Shown: in pieces, positions 43,331-51,855 of the stretch
How the letters are laid out: the number at the start of each line of letters is the position of its first letter
Numbering within the stretch: position 1 is the first letter of the stretch
Source: Gleimia hominis
Lineage (GTDB): Bacteria > Actinomycetota > Actinomycetes > Actinomycetales > Actinomycetaceae
NCBI RefSeq assembly: GCF_032085515.1
Contig: NZ_JASXSX010000001.1
Span: 310,001-374,000 of the forward strand
DNA length: 64,000 nt
Reading direction: 5' to 3'
Made by a program: the position numbers and the translations under genes
Notes under the pieces: generated by a model
The model's database searches: none
The model's input: only the letters and a program-made list of their open reading frames with translations
What the model was told of the DNA's origin: nothing

Positions 43331-44717
43331 AAACGAAACCCCACCCACACAAGATCCCACTTCTAGCCAGTCGTTGAACCGGCAAATAATCACCCTCGCC
43401 CTGCCCGCCCTGGGCGCACTAATTGCCGAACCACTTCTAACCACTATTGACTCCGCGATGGTGGGCCACCTGGGAACCGCGCAACTGGCAGGCCTATCCC
43501 TCGCTTCCACAGTGCTGATGACCGCGGTGGGGATCTGCGTTTTCTTGGCATACTCCACCACCGCGATCACCTCCCGTGCCCTCGGTGCCGGCAAAGTTGG
43601 TGAAGGCATGCAGGCAGGTATCAACGCAATGTGGTTAGCTGCCGTGCTCGGCGCGGCACTAGCAGCCGGGTTCATGATTTTCGCCCGCCCCCTCCTCATA
43701 TTCTTCGGAGCGGACCCGCAGGTACTCCCACACGCACTGGACTACCTGCATTACTGCGCCCCCGGGTTGGTGGGCATGCTGGTGGTGCTGGCTGCCACGG
43801 GAACGCTGCGGGGCGCGCTGGATACAAAAACCCCGCTCTACGTTGCGACCGGTGGGGCGGTGGTGAACGCGATCTTGAACGCGATCCTCATCTACGGACT
43901 GAACCTGGGGGTAAAGGGCAGTGCCATCGGCACCGCGTTAACGCAAACCCTGATGGCGGTGGTGCTCAGCGGCGTCGTGGTGGCCTCAGCCCGCCAACAC
44001 CACGCGCGGTTCGGTTTCAACCTGCAGGCCGTGTGGGAATCCACCGTGGCCGGCTTCCCGCTCCTGCTGCGCTCCCTCACGCTGCGCCTAGCGATCCTCG
44101 CAACGGTGTGGACCATCGCCAGTGCCGGCACCGTCGCCCTCGCCGCCCACCAGGTGGTGAACACCGTGTGGAACTTCGCCGCATTCGCCCTAGACGCCCT
44201 CGCGATTGCCGCGCAAGCACTGGTTGGACACGCCCTCGGGAAAGAAGACAGCGGCACCGCCAACCCCAACCAAATCCGCATGGTAGTGCGCAAAATCGTC
44301 ATCTGGGGAATCGCGGCGGGAACGGTGATTGGCGTGGCCCTCATGGTGGGCTCCCCACTGCTGCCCTGGATATTCGGCACCGACCCCGCGATGCGCCGCG
44401 CCGCCACCGCGGGCCTGCTGGTGGCGGGCCTGTTCCAGTTCCTCGCCGGATTCGTGTTCATGATGGACGGCATCCTGATCGGTGCTGGCGACAACCGGTA
44501 TCTCGCGCTCGCGGGCGTAATCAACCTGGTTCCCTACCTGCCATTACTGTGGTTCATTGCCCACCGCTCCAGCCAGGTGGGCGGTTTAGATACCGCGGGG
44601 CAAACCTGGGTGGTGGTGTTCGTGTGGGCGGCTTTCGCGGTCGTGTTCACCGGCATGCGCGCTCTTACCACGGGCCTGAGGGTACGTGGCGGCGCGTGGA
44701 TGCATCTAAAGCACTAG
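43323..44717 (+). CDS. MATE family multidrug/toxin exporter (DinF-like)
   Basis: Twelve-helix antiporter of 464 residues from the GTG at 43323, expelling cationic compounds against Na+ or H+. The first helices hold LALPALGALIAEPLLTTIDS and MVGHLGTAQLAG, the second half repeats this with GFPLLLRSLTLR and LAAHQVVNTVWNF, as in the DinF subgroup. A longer frame begins at 43209, but it would translate through the DnaA-box cluster and adds a non-membrane leader, so I reject it. No strong ribosome site is visible at the GTG. Its stop overlaps the stop of the convergent pullulanase gene (CTAG). Confidence 0.88.
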   Translation: MDKNETPPTQDPTSSQSLNRQIITLALPALGALIAEPLLTTIDSAMVGHLGTAQLAGLSLASTVLMTAVGICVFLAYSTTAITSRALGAGKVGEGMQAGINAMWLAAVLGAALAAGFMIFARPLLIFFGADPQVLPHALDYLHYCAPGLVGMLVVLAATGTLRGALDTKTPLYVATGGAVVNAILNAILIYGLNLGVKGSAIGTALTQTLMAVVLSGVVVASARQHHARFGFNLQAVWESTVAGFPLLLRSLTLRLAILATVWTIASAGTVALAAHQVVNTVWNFAAFALDALAIAAQALVGHALGKEDSGTANPNQIRMVVRKIVIWGIAAGTVIGVALMVGSPLLPWIFGTDPAMRRAATAGLLVAGLFQFLAGFVFMMDGILIGAGDNRYLALAGVINLVPYLPLLWFIAHRSSQVGGLDTAGQTWVVVFVWAAFAVVFTGMRALTTGLRVRGGAWMHLKH

Positions 44718-47320
44718 TCGGTGAGCACCACGGCGGTGCGGGCGGGAAGGGTTAATTTGCCCGCCGCCTGGTCCCACTGCACGGTGGCCATGATGGCGTG
44801 GTCTGCGCCGTCGCGCTGCACCGGGTTCACACGCAAGCGCGTGCCAGCCAGCTGGGGGTAGGCCACGGTTTGTTGCTGCGCCCACCCGTTGATGCACACG
44901 AGCAGGTGGTGTTCGCGCCCGGGGCCACCCTCATTATTAATATGCATCACCACCACCCCGGCGGGGGCGGGCACGAAAGAGACGCGGCGGATAATCTGCT
45001 GCGCGTCCCCCAGGGTGAGTGCCCGGTAGCGCGTGCGGACTCGTAAGAACTCGCGGGCAACAGCGAACGACCAGCGCATGTCCGCGGTGGTGGGGCGCAG
45101 CCGCGCATCCTCAAGCAGCGGTGCCATCACGCCCCAGTTCTGCGCATTAGACCAGCGCGGCGGCAAGCCAATCCCAAAGTTATGCGTGTGCAACGTCCAA
45201 TCGATCGCGTTGAAGTAATCCCCCGAATCAAACGAATCGCGGTCCATGGATTTAGACCGCAAAATCTCGGTGCCCGCTGCCCAAAACACCGGTGACTGCC
45301 CCCACGTCACCACCGCGAGCGCCAGCATGCAGGCCCGTGCCCGCTCCCGCGTGGAGGTATGGGTCGGCAGTTTATACGCCATCACGTCGTACAGAGTTTC
45401 GTCGTCGTGGGCTTCCACGTAGTTCACGCTCTCTGCCGGTTGCGTAGCAAACGCACCCGCCGCCACGGCCGCTGAAACATCGTTTGGCGTTGAGGGCCCC
45501 TTCGCGCTCACTCCTGGCGGAGTTGAAGGATCCGGCGCGGACTCGGCCGTGGGGGCCAGCGGGTAATCAAGCAAGTTCCCCACCAGCGCCAGTTTCACTC
45601 TGTCGGTAGCGCGCGCCAGGGCCTCATGCTGTTCGTCCCAACCCAGGGTACTGACCCCGTTAGGTGCCGAAAGTAATCCGGACGCGAACCCCTGTCGTGA
45701 CCGCATGGACGCGTCCACCGGACTTCCCCCGCGCAGCGCGTCGCGCACCCGGTCGTTAAAACAACCGATCCCGGTGCCGTCCAACTGCCCCTGTTTCGCC
45801 TGGTAGAATACCGCGTTGTCTTGAACCTCACCGAAATCCCAACCCTCCCCGTAAACGTAGGCGGAGGCCGGTAGCTGCGCCACCACTTTCTCCATGTTCT
45901 GGCGCGAATGGAACCCCATCAGGTCGAACCGCAAACCCCCAACCCGGTAGTTGCGGATCCAAAACGCCACGGCTTCCACCATGAGTTTTTCCGCCATCAT
46001 GTGTTCCGTCGCCACATTCGGACAGCACGTGGTGGTATACGCGTCTCCACGCGCGCACAGGCGATGGTAGTAGCCGGGCACAATCCGATCCAGAATCGAA
46101 TGCGGATCCTGCCCCGCCGCGTACGTGTGGTTAAACACCTGGTCGACAACCACGTCAAACCCGGCCGCGTTTAGGGCAGCGATCATTTGCCGGCACTGCA
46201 GCACGCGCGCACCCCCACGCTGATGCCCCTGCGTCGCGTAAGAGCCTTCGGGAGCTAGGTAGTGCAGCGGGTCGTACCCCCAGTTGTACGCGTCTTTTTT
46301 GCGCACCCGCCCAATTTCTTCCTGAGGTTCCAGCGCCGCCCCGCGGGCCCGTTCTATCACGGGGTTGTGTTGCTGATCGGGGTTTTCGGGTACGGTCGCG
46401 AAGTCAAATATGGGAAGCAGGTGGATGGTGTTCACCCCGGCTTCACGCAGTTTCGCCAGGTGCTTCATCCCATCGGAGTCAGGGTGGGTGAACGCCCGGT
46501 AGGTCCCCCGGTCCGCCAGGGGGACTGACGTGTCGGCGGCGGAGAAGTCGCGCACGTGAAGTTCGTAGATAACGCGTTCACACGGGTTATGGATGGGTTT
46601 GGGGGTGGGCCAGTGTTTTGGAAAGAGCGCGGGGTTCTCCATGTCCACCAGCACGCATCGGCGCGAATCCACGGTCAGACCCACGGCGTAGGGGTCGGTA
46701 ACTTCGTTCACCACCCACCGGCCCACCGCCGGGGAGTAAACGTCCACTATCCACAGGTATTCATCGTCTTCTTCCGCGTTCAGATACGCGTCCCACACCC
46801 CGGTCAGGTCGTCGCGCCGCGCCGGAATCGTTTGGGGTTTGCCGCCGTGCCATATTTTGAGGGAAACGTTGCGTGCCGTGGGGGCCCATAGGGCGAACCG
46901 CCATCCCATCCCGGCTACGTACGCTCCGAGCCGGGCATGGCGCGCCGGGGCGTACACGTCGTCGAGTACACCCGCGAGTTGGATCCCAGTTTCTCCCCGT
47001 TCACCTTCCACCAATAGTTGGCACGTGAGCCACTGGCGCAGCACCTCGTCCGTCACGGACGTGGGTAGGTGCATCACCCGGTAGTCATCGCTTTTAACCA
47101 GGCCGCGCCACCCGCGCGTTTCCCCGTGCGACCCACCTGCCTGCCTGGCAAACCCGTCAGTAGGAGCTCGCCCACCTGCGTTTTCGAGGACGACCCGCTG
47201 CGTGTACGCATCCCCCGGGTGTGCCCATTCGGGGCCGCTGATCAGCATGTGCACGCCGCCACCAACCCACTTCGGTACCGCCACGTGCTGGCGGTCTAGC
47301 CATATTGCCTGCTGGTCCAC
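44714..47320 (-). CDS. Pullulanase-type alpha-1,6-glucosidase (GH13)
   Basis: Debranching enzyme of 868 residues for glycogen or alpha-glucans. N-terminal carbohydrate-binding and beta domains (to about 250) precede the catalytic barrel. GH13 regions in order: VVVDQVFNHTYAAG, GLRFDLMGFHSRQN with the nucleophile Asp, VYGEGWDFGE with the acid Glu, and YVEAHDDETLYDV with the third acid. YNWGYDPLHYLAPEGSYAT is the pullulanase signature. No signal peptide is seen, so it is probably cytoplasmic. It starts with GTG at 47320 (GAGG ahead). It is convergent with the MATE gene; stops share CTAG. Confidence 0.93.
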   Translation of the reverse strand: MDQQAIWLDRQHVAVPKWVGGGVHMLISGPEWAHPGDAYTQRVVLENAGGRAPTDGFARQAGGSHGETRGWRGLVKSDDYRVMHLPTSVTDEVLRQWLTCQLLVEGERGETGIQLAGVLDDVYAPARHARLGAYVAGMGWRFALWAPTARNVSLKIWHGGKPQTIPARRDDLTGVWDAYLNAEEDDEYLWIVDVYSPAVGRWVVNEVTDPYAVGLTVDSRRCVLVDMENPALFPKHWPTPKPIHNPCERVIYELHVRDFSAADTSVPLADRGTYRAFTHPDSDGMKHLAKLREAGVNTIHLLPIFDFATVPENPDQQHNPVIERARGAALEPQEEIGRVRKKDAYNWGYDPLHYLAPEGSYATQGHQRGGARVLQCRQMIAALNAAGFDVVVDQVFNHTYAAGQDPHSILDRIVPGYYHRLCARGDAYTTTCCPNVATEHMMAEKLMVEAVAFWIRNYRVGGLRFDLMGFHSRQNMEKVVAQLPASAYVYGEGWDFGEVQDNAVFYQAKQGQLDGTGIGCFNDRVRDALRGGSPVDASMRSRQGFASGLLSAPNGVSTLGWDEQHEALARATDRVKLALVGNLLDYPLAPTAESAPDPSTPPGVSAKGPSTPNDVSAAVAAGAFATQPAESVNYVEAHDDETLYDVMAYKLPTHTSTRERARACMLALAVVTWGQSPVFWAAGTEILRSKSMDRDSFDSGDYFNAIDWTLHTHNFGIGLPPRWSNAQNWGVMAPLLEDARLRPTTADMRWSFAVAREFLRVRTRYRALTLGDAQQIIRRVSFVPAPAGVVVMHINNEGGPGREHHLLVCINGWAQQQTVAYPQLAGTRLRVNPVQRDGADHAIMATVQWDQAAGKLTLPARTAVVLTD

Positions 47321-47488
47321 GTGTCGCCTCCTTGCCCGCGTACTTCCAGCCTAAACGAAACCGCGGGGAGCCGATGAAGAACACACTTCTTCCCCTAGTT
47401 TTTACACCGTTTTGCCGGTAAGATTGTTTGTTGGTTCGCATATTCTTACGGGTTTTTCGCGTGAGGCTGTGGGAACCAACCGCATAAT

Positions 47489-47533
47489 CCCTCCTGTCAC
47501 GGAACGACCGTGACCGATTGAGTCCAAAGGAGG
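47489..47533 (+). promoter_or_regulatory. Structured rpsF leader with ribosome-site pairing
   Basis: GTCACGG (47496-47502), loop AACGA, CCGTGAC (47508-47514) form a perfect inner hairpin. Just 5' of it, CCTCCT (47490-47495) is complementary to the ribosome site AGGAGG (47528-47533). This may be an autoregulatory S6:S18-type leader, though a specific protein-binding motif was not verified. Confidence 0.5.
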
Positions 47534-47542
47534 TGGGGAGTA

Positions 47543-47833
47543 ATGCGTGCATACGAACTGATGGTGATCTTCAATCCCACCGTTGACGAACGCACGATCG
47601 GCCCCTCGATGGATAAGGTCCTCGCGAAGGTAACTGAAGCGGACGGCACCATCGAGAACGTCGATATTTGGGGTAAGCGTCGGCTGGCGTACGAGATCCA
47701 GAACTTCTCTGACGGCATCTACGTGGTCGTGAACATGACCACCACGCCTGACATGGCGAAAGAAGTGGACCGTGTTCTGAACCTCAACGAAACAGTGATG
47801 CGCACTAAACTACTGCGCCCCAACGCGAAGTAG
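47543..47833 (+). CDS. rpsF: 30S ribosomal protein S6
   Basis: Ribosomal protein of 96 residues, bound with S18 in the central domain of 16S rRNA. It starts MRAYELMVIFNPTVDERTI and has WGKRRLAYEIQNFSDGIYVV, both typical. The AGGAGG site and a leader hairpin precede the ATG. First gene of the rpsF-ssb-rpsR-rplI operon. Confidence 0.98.
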   Translation: MRAYELMVIFNPTVDERTIGPSMDKVLAKVTEADGTIENVDIWGKRRLAYEIQNFSDGIYVVVNMTTTPDMAKEVDRVLNLNETVMRTKLLRPNAK

Positions 47834-47885
47834 CACTGTTCTTAACCACTTTTTGTAACCACTACCAGCACCTTAGGAGTCCACA

Positions 47886-48434
47886 ATGGCCGGAGACACA
47901 ATCATCACGATTGTCGGTAACTTAACTGCCGACCCGGAGATTCGGTACACCAATTCTGGTGCGCCAGTAGCTAACTTCACGGTAGCTTCCACACCACGCA
48001 CCTTCGACCGCCAGTCCGGTGGTTGGAAAGACGGCGACACGTTATTTATGCGCTGCTCCGTGTGGCGTGAAACAGCCGAGAACGTAGCGGATTCCCTGTC
48101 GAAAGGCATGCGCGTAATTGTGCAGGGGCGGTTGACGCAACGCAGTTTCGAAGCGCGTGACGGCGGCCAGCGGACCGTAGTTGAAATGCAGGTTGACGAA
48201 GTTGGGCCGGCGCTGCGGTTTGCGCGCGCACAGGTTACCCGCAACCAGTCGAACTACGGCGGTAGTGGCGGTTACAACCAGGGTGGTATGAACAACTCCG
48301 GTGGTCAAAGCTCGTTCGGGGGCGGCTACCAGCAGCAGAACACGGGTAATTACAACGCGGCCCCCGGCGGGTCGTCAGAAGACCCGTGGGCAACTGATGG
48401 GGCGCCCGCTTACAACGACGAACCACCTTTCTAA
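47886..48434 (+). CDS. ssb: Single-stranded DNA-binding protein
   Basis: Replication and repair protein of 182 residues that coats single-stranded DNA. The OB fold (about 1-110) starts GDTIITIVGNLTADPEIRY and includes LFMRCSVWRETAENVADSL and GLTQRSFEAR-like strand GRLTQRSFEARDG. The C-terminal tail is Gly/Asn/Gln-rich (GGSGGYNQGGMNNSG) and ends DEPPF, the acidic tip that binds partner proteins. Between rpsF and rpsR, 52 bases after rpsF. Confidence 0.98.
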   Translation: MAGDTIITIVGNLTADPEIRYTNSGAPVANFTVASTPRTFDRQSGGWKDGDTLFMRCSVWRETAENVADSLSKGMRVIVQGRLTQRSFEARDGGQRTVVEMQVDEVGPALRFARAQVTRNQSNYGGSGGYNQGGMNNSGGQSSFGGGYQQQNTGNYNAAPGGSSEDPWATDGAPAYNDEPPF

Positions 48435-48462
48435 AGTCAACGTATTTTCAAGGAGATCAACT

Positions 48463-48702
48463 ATGGCGAAGCCTAAACTTCGCAAGCCGATCCAGAAGAA
48501 GATGACCGTTCCACGGGCACCTAAGATCGGGAAAATCGATTACAAAGACACCGCACTGCTACGCAAGTTCGTGTCGGACCGCGGTAAAATCCGCGCGCGC
48601 CGCGTAACCGGTGTGTCTGTGCAAGAGCAGCGTCTGATCGCTAAAGCCGTTAAGAACGCCCGCGAAATGGCTCTGCTTCCCTACTCAAGCTCTGGCCGCT
48701 AA
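48463..48702 (+). CDS. rpsR: 30S ribosomal protein S18
   Basis: Ribosomal protein of 79 residues with KIDYKDTALLRKFVSDRGKI and ARRVTGVSVQEQRLIAKAVK, the S18 core that partners S6. I chose the ATG at 48463 (AAGGAG ahead); the frame is open to 48301 inside ssb but that is not coding. No zinc-type CXXC motif is present. Confidence 0.98.
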   Translation: MAKPKLRKPIQKKMTVPRAPKIGKIDYKDTALLRKFVSDRGKIRARRVTGVSVQEQRLIAKAVKNAREMALLPYSSSGR

Positions 48703-48723
48703 ACCGAAGGAAGGAGACTCACA

Positions 48724-49179
48724 ATGGCAAAACTCATTTTGACCCACGACGTCCCTAACCTCGGTTTCGCCGGTGATGTCGTTGTTGTTAAAGACGGTTA
48801 CGCTCGTAACTACCTGGTTCCCCGCAACCTCGCGGCGCGGTGGACACCCGGGCAGCAGCGGGTAATTGACGAACTGAACGAACGTCGCCGCAAGCAGGCT
48901 TACGACAGCATCGATGATGCCCGTGAGGCCCGCGACAAGCTTGAGGAAGTTAAGTTCTACGAGGTTGAGAAACGCGCGTCCGCCACGGATGCTCTGTACG
49001 GCGCGGTTTCCACCAAAGAGATCGCTCAGTCCATTGAGGCTGCGACTGGGATTAAAGTAGACAACCGTCGCATCGTGGTTGAGAACGCGATCAAGTACGT
49101 CGGTGACTACGACGTGCAGGTTAACTTGCACGTGGATGTTCACGCAAAAATCAAGGTCCGCGTAATCGCCGTTAAGTAA
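48724..49179 (+). CDS. rplI: 50S ribosomal protein L9
   Basis: Large-subunit protein of 151 residues. The N-terminal RNA-binding domain is MAKLILTHDVPNLGFAGDVV with VVVKDGYARNYLVPRNLA, followed by the long helix (QRVIDELNERRRKQAYDS) and the C-terminal domain. It starts 21 bases after rpsR with GGAAGGAGA ahead and ends the operon at the terminator at 49254. Confidence 0.98.
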   Translation: MAKLILTHDVPNLGFAGDVVVVKDGYARNYLVPRNLAARWTPGQQRVIDELNERRRKQAYDSIDDAREARDKLEEVKFYEVEKRASATDALYGAVSTKEIAQSIEAATGIKVDNRRIVVENAIKYVGDYDVQVNLHVDVHAKIKVRVIAVK

Positions 49180-49253
49180 CCCACGCGTTTTAGCTTTAAT
49201 GCTGATTTTGCGTGAGTGCTAACTAGATTCTGGTTAAACCCGGATTCTATTAG

Positions 49254-49292
49254 AGGCCGCCCCGGTTATTTTCTTTCCGAGGCGGCCTTTTT
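49254..49292 (+). terminator. Intrinsic terminator after rplI
   Basis: AGGCCGCC (49254-49261) and GGCGGCCT (49281-49288) form a perfect stem, followed by TTTT. It ends the rpsF operon; the next gene is convergent. Confidence 0.88.
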
Positions 49293-49404
49293 GCTGCGCT
49301 CAACCGGTGTGTATAACCAAGGCCCGCAGCTGGCCGGGCGGGGATACGCCTGAAAGCAGACTTTCGGCACAGACCCTCAACCCGGCCCGCCAGTTACTTG
49401 CCAG

Positions 49405-51852
49405 TTACTCGTCTGGTTCCTCAGTTGGGGAGGGCGCTTCCGGTTGCTCTGGTTCCGCGGGCTCGTGGGAAGGTTCTGGGCGGGGCCGCTGAGGTTCTTG
49501 CGGCTGCTCTTCCTCTTCTTGCACCTGTTCGGAAGGCTCCTCGCTCGGTTCCTCCTGCTGTGGCTGCGCGGGCGGCGGAGGTGCCTGTTGGAAACTCGAC
49601 CCAGCCGAAGGGGTAGTGACCCAGTCGAAGTCTTTCACTTCCATCCCGTCCGTGGCCGCAGCCATGTACTTGAGCCACAGGTCTCCCGGGATGGTGGCAC
49701 CCGTGATTTCACCGTAACCACCAAACGGGGTGATCGACTGCACCGACCCGTTATTCCCCTCCTGATACATGGTTACCACGGTGGCCATTTGCGGAATGAA
49801 CCCCGCGAACTGAGCGGACTTGTTTTCTTCTGACGAACCGGTTTTACCAGCCACCGGCCGCCCCAAGTTCCGCGCTTTGTCCGCTGACCCCCACTGGGCA
49901 GCTGCCTTCAACCCCGGCAGCACTTTCGACATGTCTTCGGCTTTAAACACTTCCTCTTTCGCAGTGGAACCGCGGTAAAGTGTGTTCCCCGCCGTGTCCG
50001 TGACCTCGCGGACAATGTGCGGAGTGGTCCGCTGCCCACCCGCAGCAATTGTGGAATACGCGCGGGTTAGGTCAATGTTGTGGGGCGCGGATGAACCCAA
50101 AATGTTGCCCAGGTTCTCGTCTAAATCCTGGGTTTTTTCTGGGATCCCAAGTTTGATTGCCGCATCGCGGGTTTTTGCCGCCCCCATGCTCTGGTTCATT
50201 TGGATGAACGCGGTGTTGATCGACAGGGCGGTGGCGCGCACCATGTCCACCGTGCCGTAAGACTGGTTCGCGTAGTTATGCACCGTGGTACCATCGGGTA
50301 GCGTCAGCGGGGAGTTGCCACTGTAGCGGTCGCGCAACGAACCTCCCTCAGCGGCATAAGCAACCAACCCGAAGGGCTTAAAAGTAGACCCCGCCATCGC
50401 AATATCTTGCGTGGCTGCGTTCCGTTGGATCTTCTGGTAGTCCTTACCGCCGTACAGCGCGTAAATCTCCCCGTTTTCTGGGTTAACGGAAGACAGGGCG
50501 ACGTGCAGGTTTGGGCTCGCCCCTTCCGGCAGCGCATTCACCGCATCGACCGCAGCTTTTTGTTTATTCTGGTCGATCGTGGAGATTATTTTGTAGCCAC
50601 CCGAATCCACCTGTTCCGCACTGATGCCAGCTTGCGAAGCCAGTTCACTGCGCACCTGCTGCATCAGGTACCCGTTGGTACCTTTCATGGATTCGTTTTT
50701 GACGCCTTTGATGGTGTCGGGGAACTTCATTTTTTTGGCGTCGTCACTGGAAATCCACCCGTCTTCCACCATGCGTTTACGCACGCGTTCCCACCGCTGC
50801 TGCGCCATATTCATGTTCTGCGCCGGGTCCCACGCGGATGGTGCCGGAATAATTCCCGCGAGCATCGCCGCCTGCGACACGTTCAGTTGTTTCGCGTGGA
50901 TTCCAAAATAATTCTTTGCGGCCTCTTCAATGCCGTACGAGCCGCGTCCGAAATAGATGGTGTTCAGGTAGTTGTCGAGGATCTCGGCTTTACTTTGCTG
51001 CTTATTGATCTTGAGGGCCAAGATCGCCTCTTTAGCTTTCCCCAAGTACCCGGTGGTGGTGTCCAGGTAGTAGCGCTCCACGTATTGTTGTGACAATGTG
51101 GAGGCCCCCTGCAGGTCCCCGCCGGTAATGTTATTAACGAACGCGCGGGCGATACCTTTTAGGTCGATCCCGGAGTTGGTAAAGAAGGTGCGATCTTCGG
51201 AAGACACCACTGCTTGCCCCACGTAGTCGGGAATCTGGGAGGTGTCGATGATGGTGCGGTTCATTTCTGCGAACGTGCCCATTTCGGTTTTCCCGTCCGC
51301 GTAGTAAACCGTGGTTTTTTGCGCGAGCGCGAACTCCCCAGGTTCGGGAACCCGGATCGTGGCGTATGCGATTGCGAATGCCGCCACCCCGGCAATAATC
51401 AGCCCCAGGAAGCTGCACAGCAGGCCCACGCCTAACCGTTTAGGCCATTTCCGCTTGGGTTTGCGCCCGTTCTCGCTTGTGGTTTTCCCGTTTTTACCGC
51501 TTCTAGCGGTTTGGTTCGCACCTTTGGCACTCGCTTTTTTCCCGCTTGAGGCACCCACCGGTTTCGTACCCGTCTTGCGCTGCGATTCGCTTGCGGCGCC
51601 GCGTGGTTTCCACCTTGGTTGCGAACCGCGCCCGGTTTCACTGCGGGCAGCACTCCCAGTGGCTCCCCCGCGTCCACCACTGCTGTGTCGCGTGGTGTCG
51701 CGGTTCGACTGGGCGCGGTTAGGGCCGCCGGTGGAATCCGAGTTCCGGCGTGCCTGGTTGGCCGCGTAGTCTTCTTCTGCGCGTTTGTGTTTCAGGTCTT
51801 GGCGTTTCGGCAGGCCGGAACGTTTGGGTTTACGACCGTGGGTGTCACTCAA
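49405..51852 (-). CDS. Class A penicillin-binding protein (transglycosylase/transpeptidase)
   Basis: Bifunctional cell-wall synthase of 815 residues. A long basic cytoplasmic N-terminus (to about 150, rich in Arg, Lys, Ser and Gly) precedes one membrane helix (about 155-175, FLGLIIAGVAAFAIAYATI). The transglycosylase domain has SSEDRTFFTNSGIDLKGIAR and GASTLSQQYVERYYL. The transpeptidase shows SxxK in AGSTFKPFG, SIN in ALSINTAFIQM and KTG in GKTGSSEENKSAQFAG. The end is a Pro/Glu/Gln-rich tail of about 75 residues. Start at TTG 51852, with AAAGG inside the end of gnd. It is coupled with gnd in the same operon. Confidence 0.94.
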   Translation of the reverse strand: MSDTHGRKPKRSGLPKRQDLKHKRAEEDYAANQARRNSDSTGGPNRAQSNRDTTRHSSGGRGGATGSAARSETGRGSQPRWKPRGAASESQRKTGTKPVGASSGKKASAKGANQTARSGKNGKTTSENGRKPKRKWPKRLGVGLLCSFLGLIIAGVAAFAIAYATIRVPEPGEFALAQKTTVYYADGKTEMGTFAEMNRTIIDTSQIPDYVGQAVVSSEDRTFFTNSGIDLKGIARAFVNNITGGDLQGASTLSQQYVERYYLDTTTGYLGKAKEAILALKINKQQSKAEILDNYLNTIYFGRGSYGIEEAAKNYFGIHAKQLNVSQAAMLAGIIPAPSAWDPAQNMNMAQQRWERVRKRMVEDGWISSDDAKKMKFPDTIKGVKNESMKGTNGYLMQQVRSELASQAGISAEQVDSGGYKIISTIDQNKQKAAVDAVNALPEGASPNLHVALSSVNPENGEIYALYGGKDYQKIQRNAATQDIAMAGSTFKPFGLVAYAAEGGSLRDRYSGNSPLTLPDGTTVHNYANQSYGTVDMVRATALSINTAFIQMNQSMGAAKTRDAAIKLGIPEKTQDLDENLGNILGSSAPHNIDLTRAYSTIAAGGQRTTPHIVREVTDTAGNTLYRGSTAKEEVFKAEDMSKVLPGLKAAAQWGSADKARNLGRPVAGKTGSSEENKSAQFAGFIPQMATVVTMYQEGNNGSVQSITPFGGYGEITGATIPGDLWLKYMAAATDGMEVKDFDWVTTPSAGSSFQQAPPPPAQPQQEEPSEEPSEQVQEEEEQPQEPQRPRPEPSHEPAEPEQPEAPSPTEEPDE

Positions 51853-51855
51853 GTT

